From contig CM063288.1 in the NCBI GenBank assembly GCA_032173965.1, forward strand, positions 19,689,501 through 19,753,500: 64,000 nucleotides of DNA, read 5' to 3'. Under the pieces are notes generated by a model. That model was given only the letters and a program-made list of their open reading frames with translations. It searched no databases and was not told the origin of the DNA. This document shows positions 1 through 12,900 of this stretch, one piece after another; position 1 is the stretch's first letter, and every line of letters starts with the position of its first letter. The translations under genes and the position numbers were made by a program. The DNA is from Sitta carolinensis. Taxonomy: Eukaryota > Chordata > Aves > Passeriformes > Sittidae.

Positions 1-824
1 CAATACCATTATTATTTGAGCAGGATGACTAGAACAATGTACTATTATGAATTAGAGGATACTTGAACAGTATTATTTCGGCTTTATTATGCAGAAAATA
101 ATTCAACCTGAGTGATGGCTTCTCCAAACTTAAATCTCAATTATAGAAATTAGCATGGTACTTTATTTTATGCTGATTTAATAGGACATATTTCTTTACT
201 CGTTGCTAGTTCACCTGTTCCTATCACAGAAAGACTTTGATACCCTGGCTAGTATTTAATTTTGACTGATTCCTGTCTCTTCCAGACTGAATTATGCAGG
301 TTTGCAGACTTTTCTATAATTCTTATGATAACACTCATCATTGTGATATAGAACATCTACCTGTAACATTCATTTTAAAAATCAGATCGTTCTGATTAGG
401 GTTGTACCACAGGTTTCAGTTGTGATTTTCAATAGGCTATATCCTACGGTTCATAGTTAAACTCTCATTGGAGAATAGGTAGGAAATTAAAGTGAATTAA
501 GTATTGTCTATTCATCTTACTTTTATGTATATTAACTGTAGAGAGCAGACAGGATACAATGTCATTTTTTCCTTTTATCTAGTTGCAATTAAAAAGATTA
601 AATAAGCTCAAATTCAAATCCTTTCTACTCGTATACTTGTAGAGTGCATTCACTTAGCTAAGTATTTTATGCCAGATTTATTGCAGTATGGAAGAGTCTT
701 GTTGCATATTGAGGAACTCAGATTTGTAGAAAAAGAAAACAGTAACAGCCACACAGTAAGCTGACTCAGTTCATGCTGCAATGATATAACATCACTGTCT
801 GAGATCCCTATTTCTCTGTCACAG
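1..824 (+). other. MYO3B intron (3' part)
   Basis: This is AT-rich intron upstream of the last kinase exon. The acceptor pyrimidine tract is at about 806-824. No other coding exon or repeat is seen. Confidence 0.8.
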
Positions 825-980
825 GTGTCTAATCAAAGATTTTGAAAAGCGTCCTTCGGTCACCCATCTTTTGGAACATCCGTTTATTAAACAAGTACAT
901 GGTAAAGATATGTCTTTGCAAAAACAGCTGGCTGAGCTCATCCAAGAACAACAGCAGCTAGGCTCCATAGCCAAAACAAG
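825..980 (+). CDS. MYO3B: MYO3B exon: end of kinase domain C-lobe
   Basis: The acceptor is ...ctgtcacag. The first base completes a codon from the exon upstream of the window. The next 51 codons begin [20 protein letters not shown], which is the final kinase helices with the conserved RP arginine of subdomain XI, and end in a Gln-rich helix and SIAKT. The donor is AAG|GTACTG. The exon ends after two bases of an Arg codon that is completed at 10405. The catalytic residues of the kinase lie upstream and cannot be seen. Confidence 0.95.
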
Positions 981-3900
981 GTACTGTATGTAGCAACATC
1001 TATGCTACAACCCTCCTTCCCCACACTTATTCTGGCAGCACAAAATGAAACTCTGAATATGACTTCTACTGTTTCAAATTATCATATTAATGCATTGACT
1101 GGCAACATTGTTAGCAACAAGTGCTGCTTGCCATGTGAATGTAAGCATTGTGATTTCTCTTTGATTCTTTTTAAAGCTAGTTTGAGCAGCCATAATGCAA
1201 CCTTCTTTGCCTTTTTTTCTTCCACTGAGCTCTGTTCTCTACCTGTTCTCATTTGGCTCAGTCAGAAAGATGTCAATAATTCCAGAATGTTCTGATTTGC
1301 AGAAATAAATGTTGGCATGAAACATTATATGATACTTTGGTTGCAGATCTTTAAAAATATAACTGTTAATATTCAAGTGACTACTAGAGAAAGTTAAGAA
1401 CAGAAGATTTTGAAATTTGATGTTTAATTAAACCCTATCAATAAGAAGGCTGTTCAGTACTGAGAGTAGTTGTTTTTCCTATAGTTTAATAGTTATAGTT
1501 CAACTTCTATCTTTTCATTCAGCCCAGTAATTAATTTTAAAATGTGCTTAAAAAGCAAAGCATGTTTATTGGCAGAAGTGGCATCTTTTGAGGCTGATTG
1601 TAAATATGTCTTAGTTTAGTAGTTGTCCAGAGGGTGGCAGAATTTCACTGTTTCAAAAGAGAACTGCAAATGAACGCACTGTCCCAAGCTCAGCAATTAT
1701 TCCGTAATATGAAATTCTAGAGTTAAGTAAGGCCTGGCCCATTATTATAAATAACCACCTACTAAAGTTGATGAATTAAATTAAATATTATGATTCATAA
1801 ATCATAAACATGTATATGGTTGCATGCCATAAAACTCTGTGGCTCAAATACTAAAGGCCCAAATAAAAATGTACAAGTTAAAATAAAGGAATGGTTGTTA
1901 AGTACAGTTTCAAGGTGTAGCTGACTTCTGTGGGTGGCGAGTTTTTGTTTGTTTGTTGTTGTAGGGTGTATGTGTTTGTCATTGTTGTTTTCATTGTTTG
2001 TTTTCTGGGAAAACATACCTGGAATTGCTCACTGTGGGTGGTAGCTATGCCAACATTAGAATAGAATTTACTGCTTTATCTAGTTTCCTAACATTCTTTC
2101 CCCATATAGCCCCTCAGAGATCACATTGCCTACAGCTATGGCATGGCTGCCCCAAGAGGTATAAGAATTTTTCCAGCTGTTGACCTGATTGCACATATAG
2201 ACAGAGTGAAATGATCCTTGTGCTAAGAGGAGCTCTGAAATGGATTTGTCATGGTATTCCAATACATTCTTCTGGGATTGAGCTCCATAATGTGGAGTGA
2301 CAAAGAACCAAGACCACAACAGCATTTCTTTCCTCAAGGCTTTTCATGTATTAACTGGGTGTGCTGTGACAGACAAGCTTCTGCACCTTAAACATGACTG
2401 GACTGTAAGAAGGATTTTGCTTCCCAGCACCCCAGTATGAATCAGTGTTCTTCTAAGGGAGTTTAATTCCTTGTCTGTCCCATCACCACCTAACCCAGCT
2501 TAAGTATTTTATTTTCAAACAAAAATCTTTCTGATTGTTTTAGCATTATACTATGGTATCTATCCTTCTTCTATGAAGCACTGTGATCAAGGTTGAAAGC
2601 ATGCTCAGGGAGGACAAAAATCTACGTATTGTGTATCTGAAATGTACAACATATTGTTCAGAATGATATTCTAAAGATTTTAAACTTGATCAAATTAGTA
2701 CAAACTTTAATGAGATAGCAAAAGTACATCCCTGCAAAATATTAAGTCTGTGGGCCAGACAGTTAGTACTGGACTAGAAACAAAAGAGTCAACCACAAGA
2801 ACATCTAATTATAATTTTCCCCAGAGGATTGACATAGCCTCATAACAGTAAAAATCTTGGTTCTGTAATAGGAATATTGTACCCTCTAGAAAAATTGTTA
2901 CCAATTAAAAGCCTTTAAAACCTCTGTAATGCATCTATAACATAATTTTCAATACAAAATTTGACATGCAGAAGAATATATGACCAGATGGTACTGTAAA
3001 AAATTCACTGGCATTCATTTGTAATGATCTGTAGAAGTCCTCTGAATGTATAGTCACCACTTAAAAGCAAATAAGGCCAGTTCAAATCCATGTTAGGTAA
3101 AACCTTTCTATTACAACATTGAATATAGTGCATGCTTTTTCTGTTTATTAATGTGCCCATGACAGGAGCAATGAAATATATATTAATTTCCTGGTGTTCA
3201 GAAATAAAGAAAAATAGACACCCATTTTTAGGAATAGAGTAACACTACAATAATTTAAAAGATAAGTTTGAGAACCTGTTCTCAGAGCACAGGCTGAAAA
3301 TTTCCAGAAACTTGTGAATCATCAGTGGCTTTTTTTAATAGCATTTGTTCTTTGAGGGAGCCCAGGGAGTCACTGGTGATGACAGCTGATCAGGAGGTAT
3401 CTGCGTTTTGTCTCATATGAGAGTCCTCCAGGATGGTGCTTTGGATTTGTGTCTTTTGATTCTGTTCTGACTCAGCGCCTGTGAGGTTTTAAATAGGATT
3501 CTCTTTCCACTGGAGCCATGCCAGTTTTGCCTGTTTTAGCAGATCACATCAGGTCATTGTGCCTGAGAGCAAGCCTGCAGACTTGGAAGTCAGTACTAAT
3601 GACTTAGAGTGTGTGAAGGAGGGACATGGAGAGCTGATCTAGCAGTGCACTGCTAGTGAAAAGGAGAGAACTGGCTTCTTTCTCTTATTTTCCCTCAACT
3701 CCCAGAACAAACTCATGATGCTGTTTTTTATTGCAGCTTCAGGGATTGTCAAAAACCTCTTGAGATTGAACTTCTACAGTGGAAGAAAAAAACTAAGCCC
3801 ACAGAAACACAGATAACTTTATACTCTCTAAGTGATTTCAGAGAGGTACCTCAGGTGTTATAGCTGAAGTGGAGGAGGGAATGCTTCAGATGACCAGGAA

Positions 3901-6900
3901 TAAGTAGGAGAGTGGTAGAAATAAAGAGGCTGGCCCCTTTTGGTAGGATCATCTGGGTTGACCTGTGGGGTCACAGACTGAAACATCACCTTATTTTAGG
4001 TTCTTACATTCTTCTTTTGTCAGCTTCTTTGTGTGCAATATAGCTAGGCTTAACTTCAGTACATTTCTTCAGATCTCTGAACTGAAGGGGCTCCTTTTTT
4101 GACCTTGAGCTCGAAGAAGTCTGTTAACACACATTTGTTGCTATCATTAGTTTGTTGCTGGTGAGCATACTGTTGTTACTTTTCCATGAAGCAACTTACT
4201 AGAGAATTTTATACTCTGATTTCCTTTAGGTTAAAAATTAGTGATAAAAAGAAAATGTTTATGCTAGTAAAAGACCACTTCTAAAATAAAAAATAACATT
4301 AACAATTCAGCTTGCTTTTTTGCTGGAAAAGGTACTCTTTGAAACTAGTTCTGTTTTTCCCTAAATTATTTTCATTGGTGAGATACAGATATCTTGTATC
4401 CTTATACAAATAGGTTTTTTCAGAAAACCCAGCTGGAATACTCCTCCTTCCACACTTGTAATGAGGAAGAAGATTCTATTTTTCATCTGTTGGCATTTTT
4501 TACACTGAAACTCTTATATTTTGGCATTTCAGCATTAGCACTTCATTCCTGCGTTGCCTGTCTTATACTTTCATGAGGAAAAACTTGATGAGAAAGTCTA
4601 ATGTCACAGCTGTGTAAGGATGAACTCTGGGAATTGTCTTTCTTATCCGTATCCCTTTTAGAAGCCATAAGTTAACTGTGTGTGTTTTCTAACAATACCT
4701 AAGCGTAATTGCTAATCAATGCACTTTCCATTAACGACTTTGACATAGTAGCAATTATATGAAGTTTAATTCTAAGAAATTTATTCAGTTTTAAGTAATC
4801 CACTAGTTCTATTTTTTATAAAAGTTCTTCAATCCTTGAAAAAGAAAGGTTAGTACATCAGAACATTGCTTCACATGTATTCATTCCAGCCATGCTGAAT
4901 TTTTCTTCCCCATCTATTCTCAAGTCAAATACAGAATTCCTTTTTAACACATGGATACTGATTTCTAGTTCATCTTGGGAGTCACAGCAGTCTTATTCCT
5001 ATCAATATATAGCTGCCTCTAGGCAGGAAGCATTTTTTAAAATCAGAGAAGGTGCTTTCACAAGATCTCACTCAGTTTTTTCCTGTTTTTCTTCTTTTTT
5101 TTTTACATTCCCACTTCTGTATTCACACACATACTGTAAGATGGTTGTTCAAATATTGTCCTTATGCATAGTAACATTGTGAGAACAAGAAATGTCATTA
5201 ATTCCTAAAGACTTGTACCTCATGTAGCATAAAATTGGAGAACGGAGGGAAAAAGAAGGAATCTAAGTTACAGCAAGGTGTGCCAACAGAACAAACATTG
5301 GTCAGGAATGATAAGCAGAACCATAAAAATGTTTTTTTATAAATAATCATAACTGAGTATTGATAGACTCAGTGTGTCCAAGTGTGATTAATAATGTATT
5401 TTCTAAGTAAATGAAGGTACACAAGTCAAGCTTACCATAAACTTGCTATATTTCAGGGATATGTTCCTCAAGATGAAGATTCATATGATTGCTTGTCAGT
5501 AAAGTACAAAGAATGTTTAGGCATCCTCTGAATGTAATGCAAAAACATAGTAGAGGTTTGTGTTCTGTTCCTCATTCTCACTCTGATTTGCTGTGTAATC
5601 TCTGTTCTATCACTTGCCCTCAGTATTTCTCTGTTCCTTTTACTTATGAAATGGCTATTAATAGTTTTACGTAATATATTATACCTATGAAAAAGAGATA
5701 GCAGTTTGCTGAGGCAAGAACTTTGTCTTGTTCTATACAGCTGTACTATACTGTACTGTTAGGTCACTGTAAACCTGTAATGAAGAGAAGCATGGTATAA
5801 TGCCTGGAGCTCTAGCCAAATTTATTTTTATTCTTCATGCCCTAGGGAAGGCTCTAGGCAAAGAGACATTACAAATTATGGCTATTATTAATTCTCACTT
5901 AACAGTCAACTTTTCTTTTTGGAGACTATATTTTTGTTAAATAATGTTTGAGTGTGTTTGATAATCCATTAATTGAGGTTATGAGATAGATGCTCACTTT
6001 CCAAATACACCTTTTGATCTCTTGAGCTTGCTCATGTGGCTGGTTGCTTTTTTGATTCATAGTACAAGGGATTCCAACATACAGGCTGATATCCAGTCTG
6101 CTTAAGGAGAAAGTCAGAAAAAATTTAGTGTGTTTCCTGATAATGCTAAATTGTAAATGACTCTTCCTGCTCTCTACACTGGCAAAATGCACTGCAAAAA
6201 GTGAGTATATTCTCTGGTGTTTGTTTATGAACATCAAATATTATCCCTGTATTTTTGTCCTTGTCAGGACTTTATCTCAAGCTGGCAAAGCCGGGAGCTG
6301 TTTTATTGAAAAAGTTGAAAAGCAGATTTAAAAACTTTCAAAGCCTTTTAAACTAGGAATTATACCAAATTCCTTAAGTAATGTTTAAAAATACAACAGA
6401 GCTTGTCTTGGAGACATTTAAAAGAGATACTCATTTGGAACCCCAGTATTCTGTCTGTTGTCCCATCCCTTCCTTGCATACATTATGGTGATAAAATCTT
6501 GTATACTTTAAGAAGACTTTCTCAAAAAAAAGTAGACTTTCAATTTTATTCCATAAAATAACAAATAATGTTTCATGGCTTATGAGTAGAACTAATGGTA
6601 AATGGTAGAATTTCAAATCTTTAACTGAAGGCCTTAAAAAGTACTGACCGTAAGCAAAAGGGAATTAAATTATAATGTTCTGGTTTGTTTTCTTTTCCCA
6701 TTTGAATGTACAACAATTAAGATATTATCTACTTGTGCTCAGTCTTAAAGTAACAGGTTGCTCTATCCATAATAGTATGTAGGAGAAAATCTAAAAAATA
6801 ACTGTCATAACAGCATGTGAGATGGAGAAATTCAAATGTAGTAACAGATCTATTAGCTGCCTTTTTACTGTGGTGGAGAAGCAGAACATCAAGGAGGAAA

Positions 6901-9900
6901 ATACCTCCTTGATTAGAGGTTTAGACTGGAGACAGGGAAGAAGATTCTTCACAGAATACATTCTAAAAATTTTGCTCTTGATAATATTCTTTGAAAATGT
7001 CTTTCAAAATTTTACATATTGTGGGTTTCTATGTGGCATTTGTTTGGGGTGGAGGAGAGAGAGATTAGAGAAGAAGCTTCCCAATGAAGGCAAAAATTCT
7101 TGGTCTATATTGCTTTGTTGCTCAGGTTGGACCTGCCAGCAAAACGACTTTTTGATCTAGAATTCTGCATGGCCCATCTAGCTCTTCTTTCCTCATCCCT
7201 TGATAGCAGGATATAGGAGGGTATAGCTATTTACAGTGCACTTCTATTACTATAACTGGTAACTTTCTTTCAAACTGTATCTTTACCACCAGTAGAAGAA
7301 ATGAATACTTCCTGCCTTTTCATGAAATGGTTCTCTCAAGGGAAAAGTGCTTTTTGCCTTTTGCCCCTCCTACAAAATCCAATAAAACTATCCCTTCCAG
7401 CTATTCCTGCCTGATAAAATGGTAACAGGAGGGTGCTTCAGAGTATAGAGTCTCTTTTAACAGACCGTGCTCATCATGAGATTTCTGGACTCAATCTAAT
7501 GGTGCCCTTCAGGTCTCTTCTAACCCAAACCATCCTGTGGTTCTATAATAAAGTTAGGTACCTTAAGTGACTGGCCCTTTGTACCCTGTATGGCAGTTCT
7601 TTTGTTTTTTGAAGAGTCTACATCTTGCAGGGATTACTTCAGAAAATTACTGGAAACTTAAGGAAGATAACATAACATCTTTGATTTTGCTTTTGCTTAG
7701 AGTTTGCACTTTTTATATATTGCCAGAAAGGAAGGGTAATTGAAAAAATGGCTGATAACTCTACCTTTTATGCAAAAAATATTCTGACAGTTTTTTCCCC
7801 GATTAAGAGTTTCCTTCTGCTTTTTAAGAAATTTAATATATCTTTTAAAAGAAGTTTGTATTTCTGATATAAAATTGTGAAAGTAATTAAAGGTTACTGT
7901 CTGTATTTTTCCTTCCTACTCTGTCAATGCACTGAAGGACATAGGGTCAGTAGAAAACTGATGAGGCCAGCAGGAGATTTGAAGCTAATGTGATGTTATG
8001 CTCCTAATAACCTCTTCTTAATCATGTACTTAGGAAAATGAGTTAAGTGCTGGAAAATATGTGCACAAAGGTGTATATGTTTTATTTAACTAAGACCAGT
8101 TTCTTTATTTATTTACATAGGCTTAAAAGGAACCCTTTCCAATAAAAAAACATTGATTCATTTATCACTTAAGGGGAACAAACAGCAGGAGTTTAATACA
8201 CAATCAGATAGCAGATTAGTTTACAAAGCCATTCTGCAATTAGACATGCTTAGGTTTGAAAGTGCCCTCTTCCCCCTCCTCCTTGCACCTCTGGTAGATG
8301 TGTCCCTACTTGCAGTTTGTTGCAATTCAGTATTGTGGCTAGGATGTTTTGCTCCAGGAAGAAAAAGCTTCACAGATGAATTATGTTAGCTAAAATTTCT
8401 AGCCATTGCTTTTTTAGTTTCATCTTCATGAAGTAAAGCAACTGTTAAAACATTTCCTTTGTAGACCGAGGGGTGCCCCATCTCTAAATGTTGACGTTAT
8501 TTACGACAGTATTTTCCTATGCAGTAAAATAAGAGGTTGACTTCTAGTTTGAAAGGGAAACAACACTTTAAACCCCTAGTAGTACACCATGCATTCTTAT
8601 TCCTTTCAGGCTCTGGCTTGTCAGCAAAGTGTAATATTTTTTGCATATAGTGACACAAAAAACAAAACCCAAAAAAACCCACAAAAACAACAAAAAAAAC
8701 CCCAAACCCAAAATGAATGCACAACCCAATACCTAATCAAAGAGTGGGGAATGGAAGATTTAATTAAATGAATTTTGAACAAATTCAAATAGTCACCATG
8801 CTGCTCATGGGAAATAATACCCACTATAACAATTTTTATTTCATAGCTTCTTATTTGTCTTCTTGTGTCTTTCTTTCATTGCTTCATATGTACAATATAA
8901 AGCAAACTACCATCTGTGGGAATGTAGTGGGACTGTCAGCAAAATCTGCTGTCTTCCCACTGTTTTATTTCCTAGCTGACAAAACAGTTTGCACAGTTTT
9001 ACTTAGTTATAATTAAAATAAACCATTAAAAAACAGTTTTCTAGAACTAATTGAGTAGCTAAAAGGAAATGAGGAAAATTAATAAAATAGACATAAGGAA
9101 AATATGATCCTTTAATGTGATCCACAGTTATCAGGGAAGCTGTATTCATGGCTAACACTCTTCTCCTTCCTCTTTATTAGAGGCTTTCCTTGCAGTAATT
9201 CTTCTGATGATGTAATAGCTCTTGGATATGAAAACATTTTTTTTACTGAATGAAAGCTGATTAGCTTAAAATATAGAAGACTACATAAAGGGGAGAAATG
9301 TAAATGTCTCAATTTTAAAAAAAGGATTCCAAGAGCTTATGAAGATATGAGTAAAGAAACCTGTTACTTCTTCATATTAACCTTGACCATTATAGATAAA
9401 CAAGTGTTTCTTGCCAAGTTTTGGTACTGTTCTGTTAGTGCTTGATATAATATTTATCCTTGGTTTGGGATGCTTGATCATGTGACTTTTACTTTCTACA
9501 TGGCAACCAATGCAAAAACAATCTGTCAAGGACTGTCATTGAGGATCAATGCTAAATGTTACTCAGCAGGATGCAGACTGTATCTCGGTGGGTGTCCTCC
9601 TACTATGCTTTGATTATGTTTGTTGTAAAGAAAAGCCTACTTGCACTTACAGCATTCATATTTCACACTCTCTGTGGAAGACATGTTACGGCCTCTTAAT
9701 TTGTTCCCGTTTCAATATGATGTGTTGTTTAAAAACATATACACCTCATTTTCAAAGATTCCTTCAGTATAATCTGATTATAAAGGGGTTATGTGACAGT
9801 TTGTCTCTGCTGCTTGTTGTGTGGCTTAAATCTCTGGAGACAAGCTGACTGAACATCCATATAATTTAGTCTCATGGCAGCTGTGGTTCAAAAACATTGT

Positions 9901-12900
9901 TTTGGGCCACATCTAGGTCATCTGAGGAGGCACTTTGGCATACATCAAGGTAATAGTAGGATTTTATACTACTTACTGCTTCTTACAATTTCTTTAGATG
10001 ACAGTACTATGACTGGGCACGTAGGGGTAGCATTTAATTAACCTGAGTGGTAGTTTATTAACTTAGAGCAAGGAGGGAAGGGAAAAGAGGAAGAATTTTT
10101 TTTTTTTTTTTTAGTTTACTGAGTGTGACTGAGGAGTAGTAAGTCTGTAAGTATCAAATCTTCAATGAACATCGATAAATAGATAAGGGTTAAATATTGT
10201 GAAAGAGAAAACAGGTAGTACACTGGACAGCAAGCTGATCTGTTGCTTTTATAAAAGGACATCACAAGCAAAATTACACATTTCTGAGAGCATGTCAGTG
10301 TTTCTGCATGACGAAAGCATTCACTCATGACTTCCCTTTGCATCCTAATGTTTGCTGTCTCTAATACACTTTTATAACACTGGTGCTCTATTAACAATTT
10401 CCAGGCATGAACGAATGCAAACTAGAAGACCTTACCATGTGGACAGAGCTGACAAGCACTCTCTAGATGATGATCTGGTAAATCTGGAAGTTCTTAATGA
10501 GGTACTGTACTGTCTGAGTAGCAGCTTCTGGCAATCATACCTCACATTCTCGCCTATTTCTACTTTTTAGAATCTCTTAGCAGAGTGAAAATATTTCCTT
10601 CTTGTAATCTTTTTTCTCACCAAGGCAAAGGAATTCTCACATGATTGATCTGCTGCTCTCACTTCATTAATCTACATAGTGATTATATAGTGGTATAAAA
10701 GTAGTAGCAGTGAATACTATTATGTGGAGAAACTTAATAATGAATGATGCTAGTTGAAATTATTTTTGAGTTTCCTAAAATGAGAAGTTTAGTCATAAAG
10801 ATCTAGATTTAAGTGATTTTTTTCTAAAATAATTTATTTATATAGAATAATGTATTATCTGCTGCTTCTGGATAAAAAGTGATAAAACTAACAATTTCAT
10901 ATTTCACTGTATCACCTTTTTGCAGAGTATCTGTAGATTTTTGTGTTGATAATCCTTAAATTACATGCCAGCAAGAGAAAGACATAATATTAAATTGTGC
11001 TAAAGTCCGTTTAAACAGTCTTTTACCACTACTTAAAATTTAATCATTGAAAAATTATTATCCTTGTTTCATGGCCAAATAAAAAAAATTAAATAGACAT
11101 GTTCTATGAAGTGCAGCAATAATGTGTAGCACCATTTTCTCTTCAGAAGATTTGCTTCTCAGGCTGATATAAGAAAATATTCTAATTTGCCATTTGGAGT
11201 TGCCATTTAACTTAGTTTTATGACATTAGCCAGAATTTTGAAAATGTTTGATTTTGTGGGTTTGGCATTTAAAATATCATTAGAAACACAATAAATATTT
11301 CTTAAACAGTGTTCTCAGTATATTTACAAAAATCTTCCTAAATAGAAGAGTACTGTATAACTATCAAACTTTTGTAATCTTCTCAGGATACAATTATCCA
11401 TCAGCTGCAAAAACGTTATGCTGATTTACAGATTTATACTTATGTTGGAGACATTTTAATAGCCTTGAACCCCTTCCAGAATCTCAGCATTTATTCTCCC
11501 CAGGTAAGAGATTCCAAGCTGAAGATGGAAGTTGCTTTATATTTTGTTAACACCGCTAGCTAAAATACCTAAGCGATGCTGGAAGTTAGGAGCACAGACT
11601 AAACTTCAGCCTTTTCTCTTTCCAAAACAGTTTGGCTAAAAATTTATTTTGTTTTGTTTTAAAAATTTTATTTAATTTGATTTCATTCACTTCTTGGAGG
11701 CAAAAATTCCACAGGAGGAAGATTACCCCAGGCACAGCTGTGTGTCTTGTCTAGCATTTAGGGCTTTCTTCTGGGAAACAGAAGATGGTTATGTGAACCT
11801 TCTCATGCTGAGGTTTCTGCTTGCCAAAGAATTACTTTGACTGAGTGTTATTACATGTCCTGTGCCATCAGCTCTGGCTTAAAAGAACAAAATGAATCAA
11901 ATGCTGTAAGCATAAAGGCCAATTTAATTCCCTACAAATATGAAGAGAGGTGGAGCTAGAAATAATTTAGTCTCCATGGATGCCTAAATCAGGGCTTCAG
12001 ATAGGGAGCCAGAATTCAGAATCACTGTAAGTTTCTTTTGTGTAAATTGATTATTTCCTTGACTGAAGGATTGTGTTTGAAATTCTCTTCCTTGTGATAC
12101 AGTTCTCTTCATTGTCTTGTACGGGAAACACCGTAGTGTGTTCTAGGTGTTGTAATCTGTGTTCTGGAAATTGGGCAGTGCCAAGAAATTACTTCTCCTG
12201 TTCCAGGTGATTCAGTGGAAATTCTGTGGTATATTCAGTGGTATAACAGGCAACTTGTTTCTGTTGAACAGGCAGATGATAGACACTGTCTTCTTTTCAG
12301 TTCTTAAATATGTAGCTAAGTTGTGTATTTTGACTATTATGTGCATTTCTTCAAATTTAGTTCTCCAAGCTTTACCATGGTGTGAAGCGTTCATCAAATC
12401 CCCCCCACATATTTGCCTCTGCAGATGCTGCCTACCAAAGCATGGTTACATTCAGCAAGGATCAGGTAAGAATCTGTTCATTTTGGTTTAGGTTTATATT
12501 AATCATACTGCCATTGTGCTACAAGGCTGTGAATAATGTTCTGTTATGTTGTTTATTGAGAATTTTTATCTTTAAGCCTTTTATTCCTAAATTAGAAAAA
12601 CCAGAGTAGAAATCTGGTCAGATTTGGGAGTTCTGAATAGGACACAGTGATATGAAAGGGACTGAAAGGTCAAATAAGATGATGGAGGTACCTGACCAAT
12701 ATAGTTTTCTGGACACTCCTGAAGTCCTGGCTGTTGACTCCAGCAGCAAAGTATTGCTGCACACTCTGATTGTAGGCCTGTCTTGACATAGGTAATTCAA
12801 TAATTTACACTTGTAAAATAGAGGATTCTCAATGCCATAGCACATTAACAGAGTTTGAACCACTTTTCTATTGCAAAAAGACACAAAGTCACACAAAGTA

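Larger units (their letters stand above)
981..10404 (+). other. MYO3B intron, 9.4 kb
   Basis: This intron separates the kinase end from the linker. It holds CR1 fragments at about 6914 and 7480, an 18-bp perfect palindrome at 3639, an A/C-rich tract at about 8657-8720, a T17 run at 10096, and a weak cassette-exon candidate at 5457-5498. The rest is unremarkable AT-rich sequence. Confidence 0.85.
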
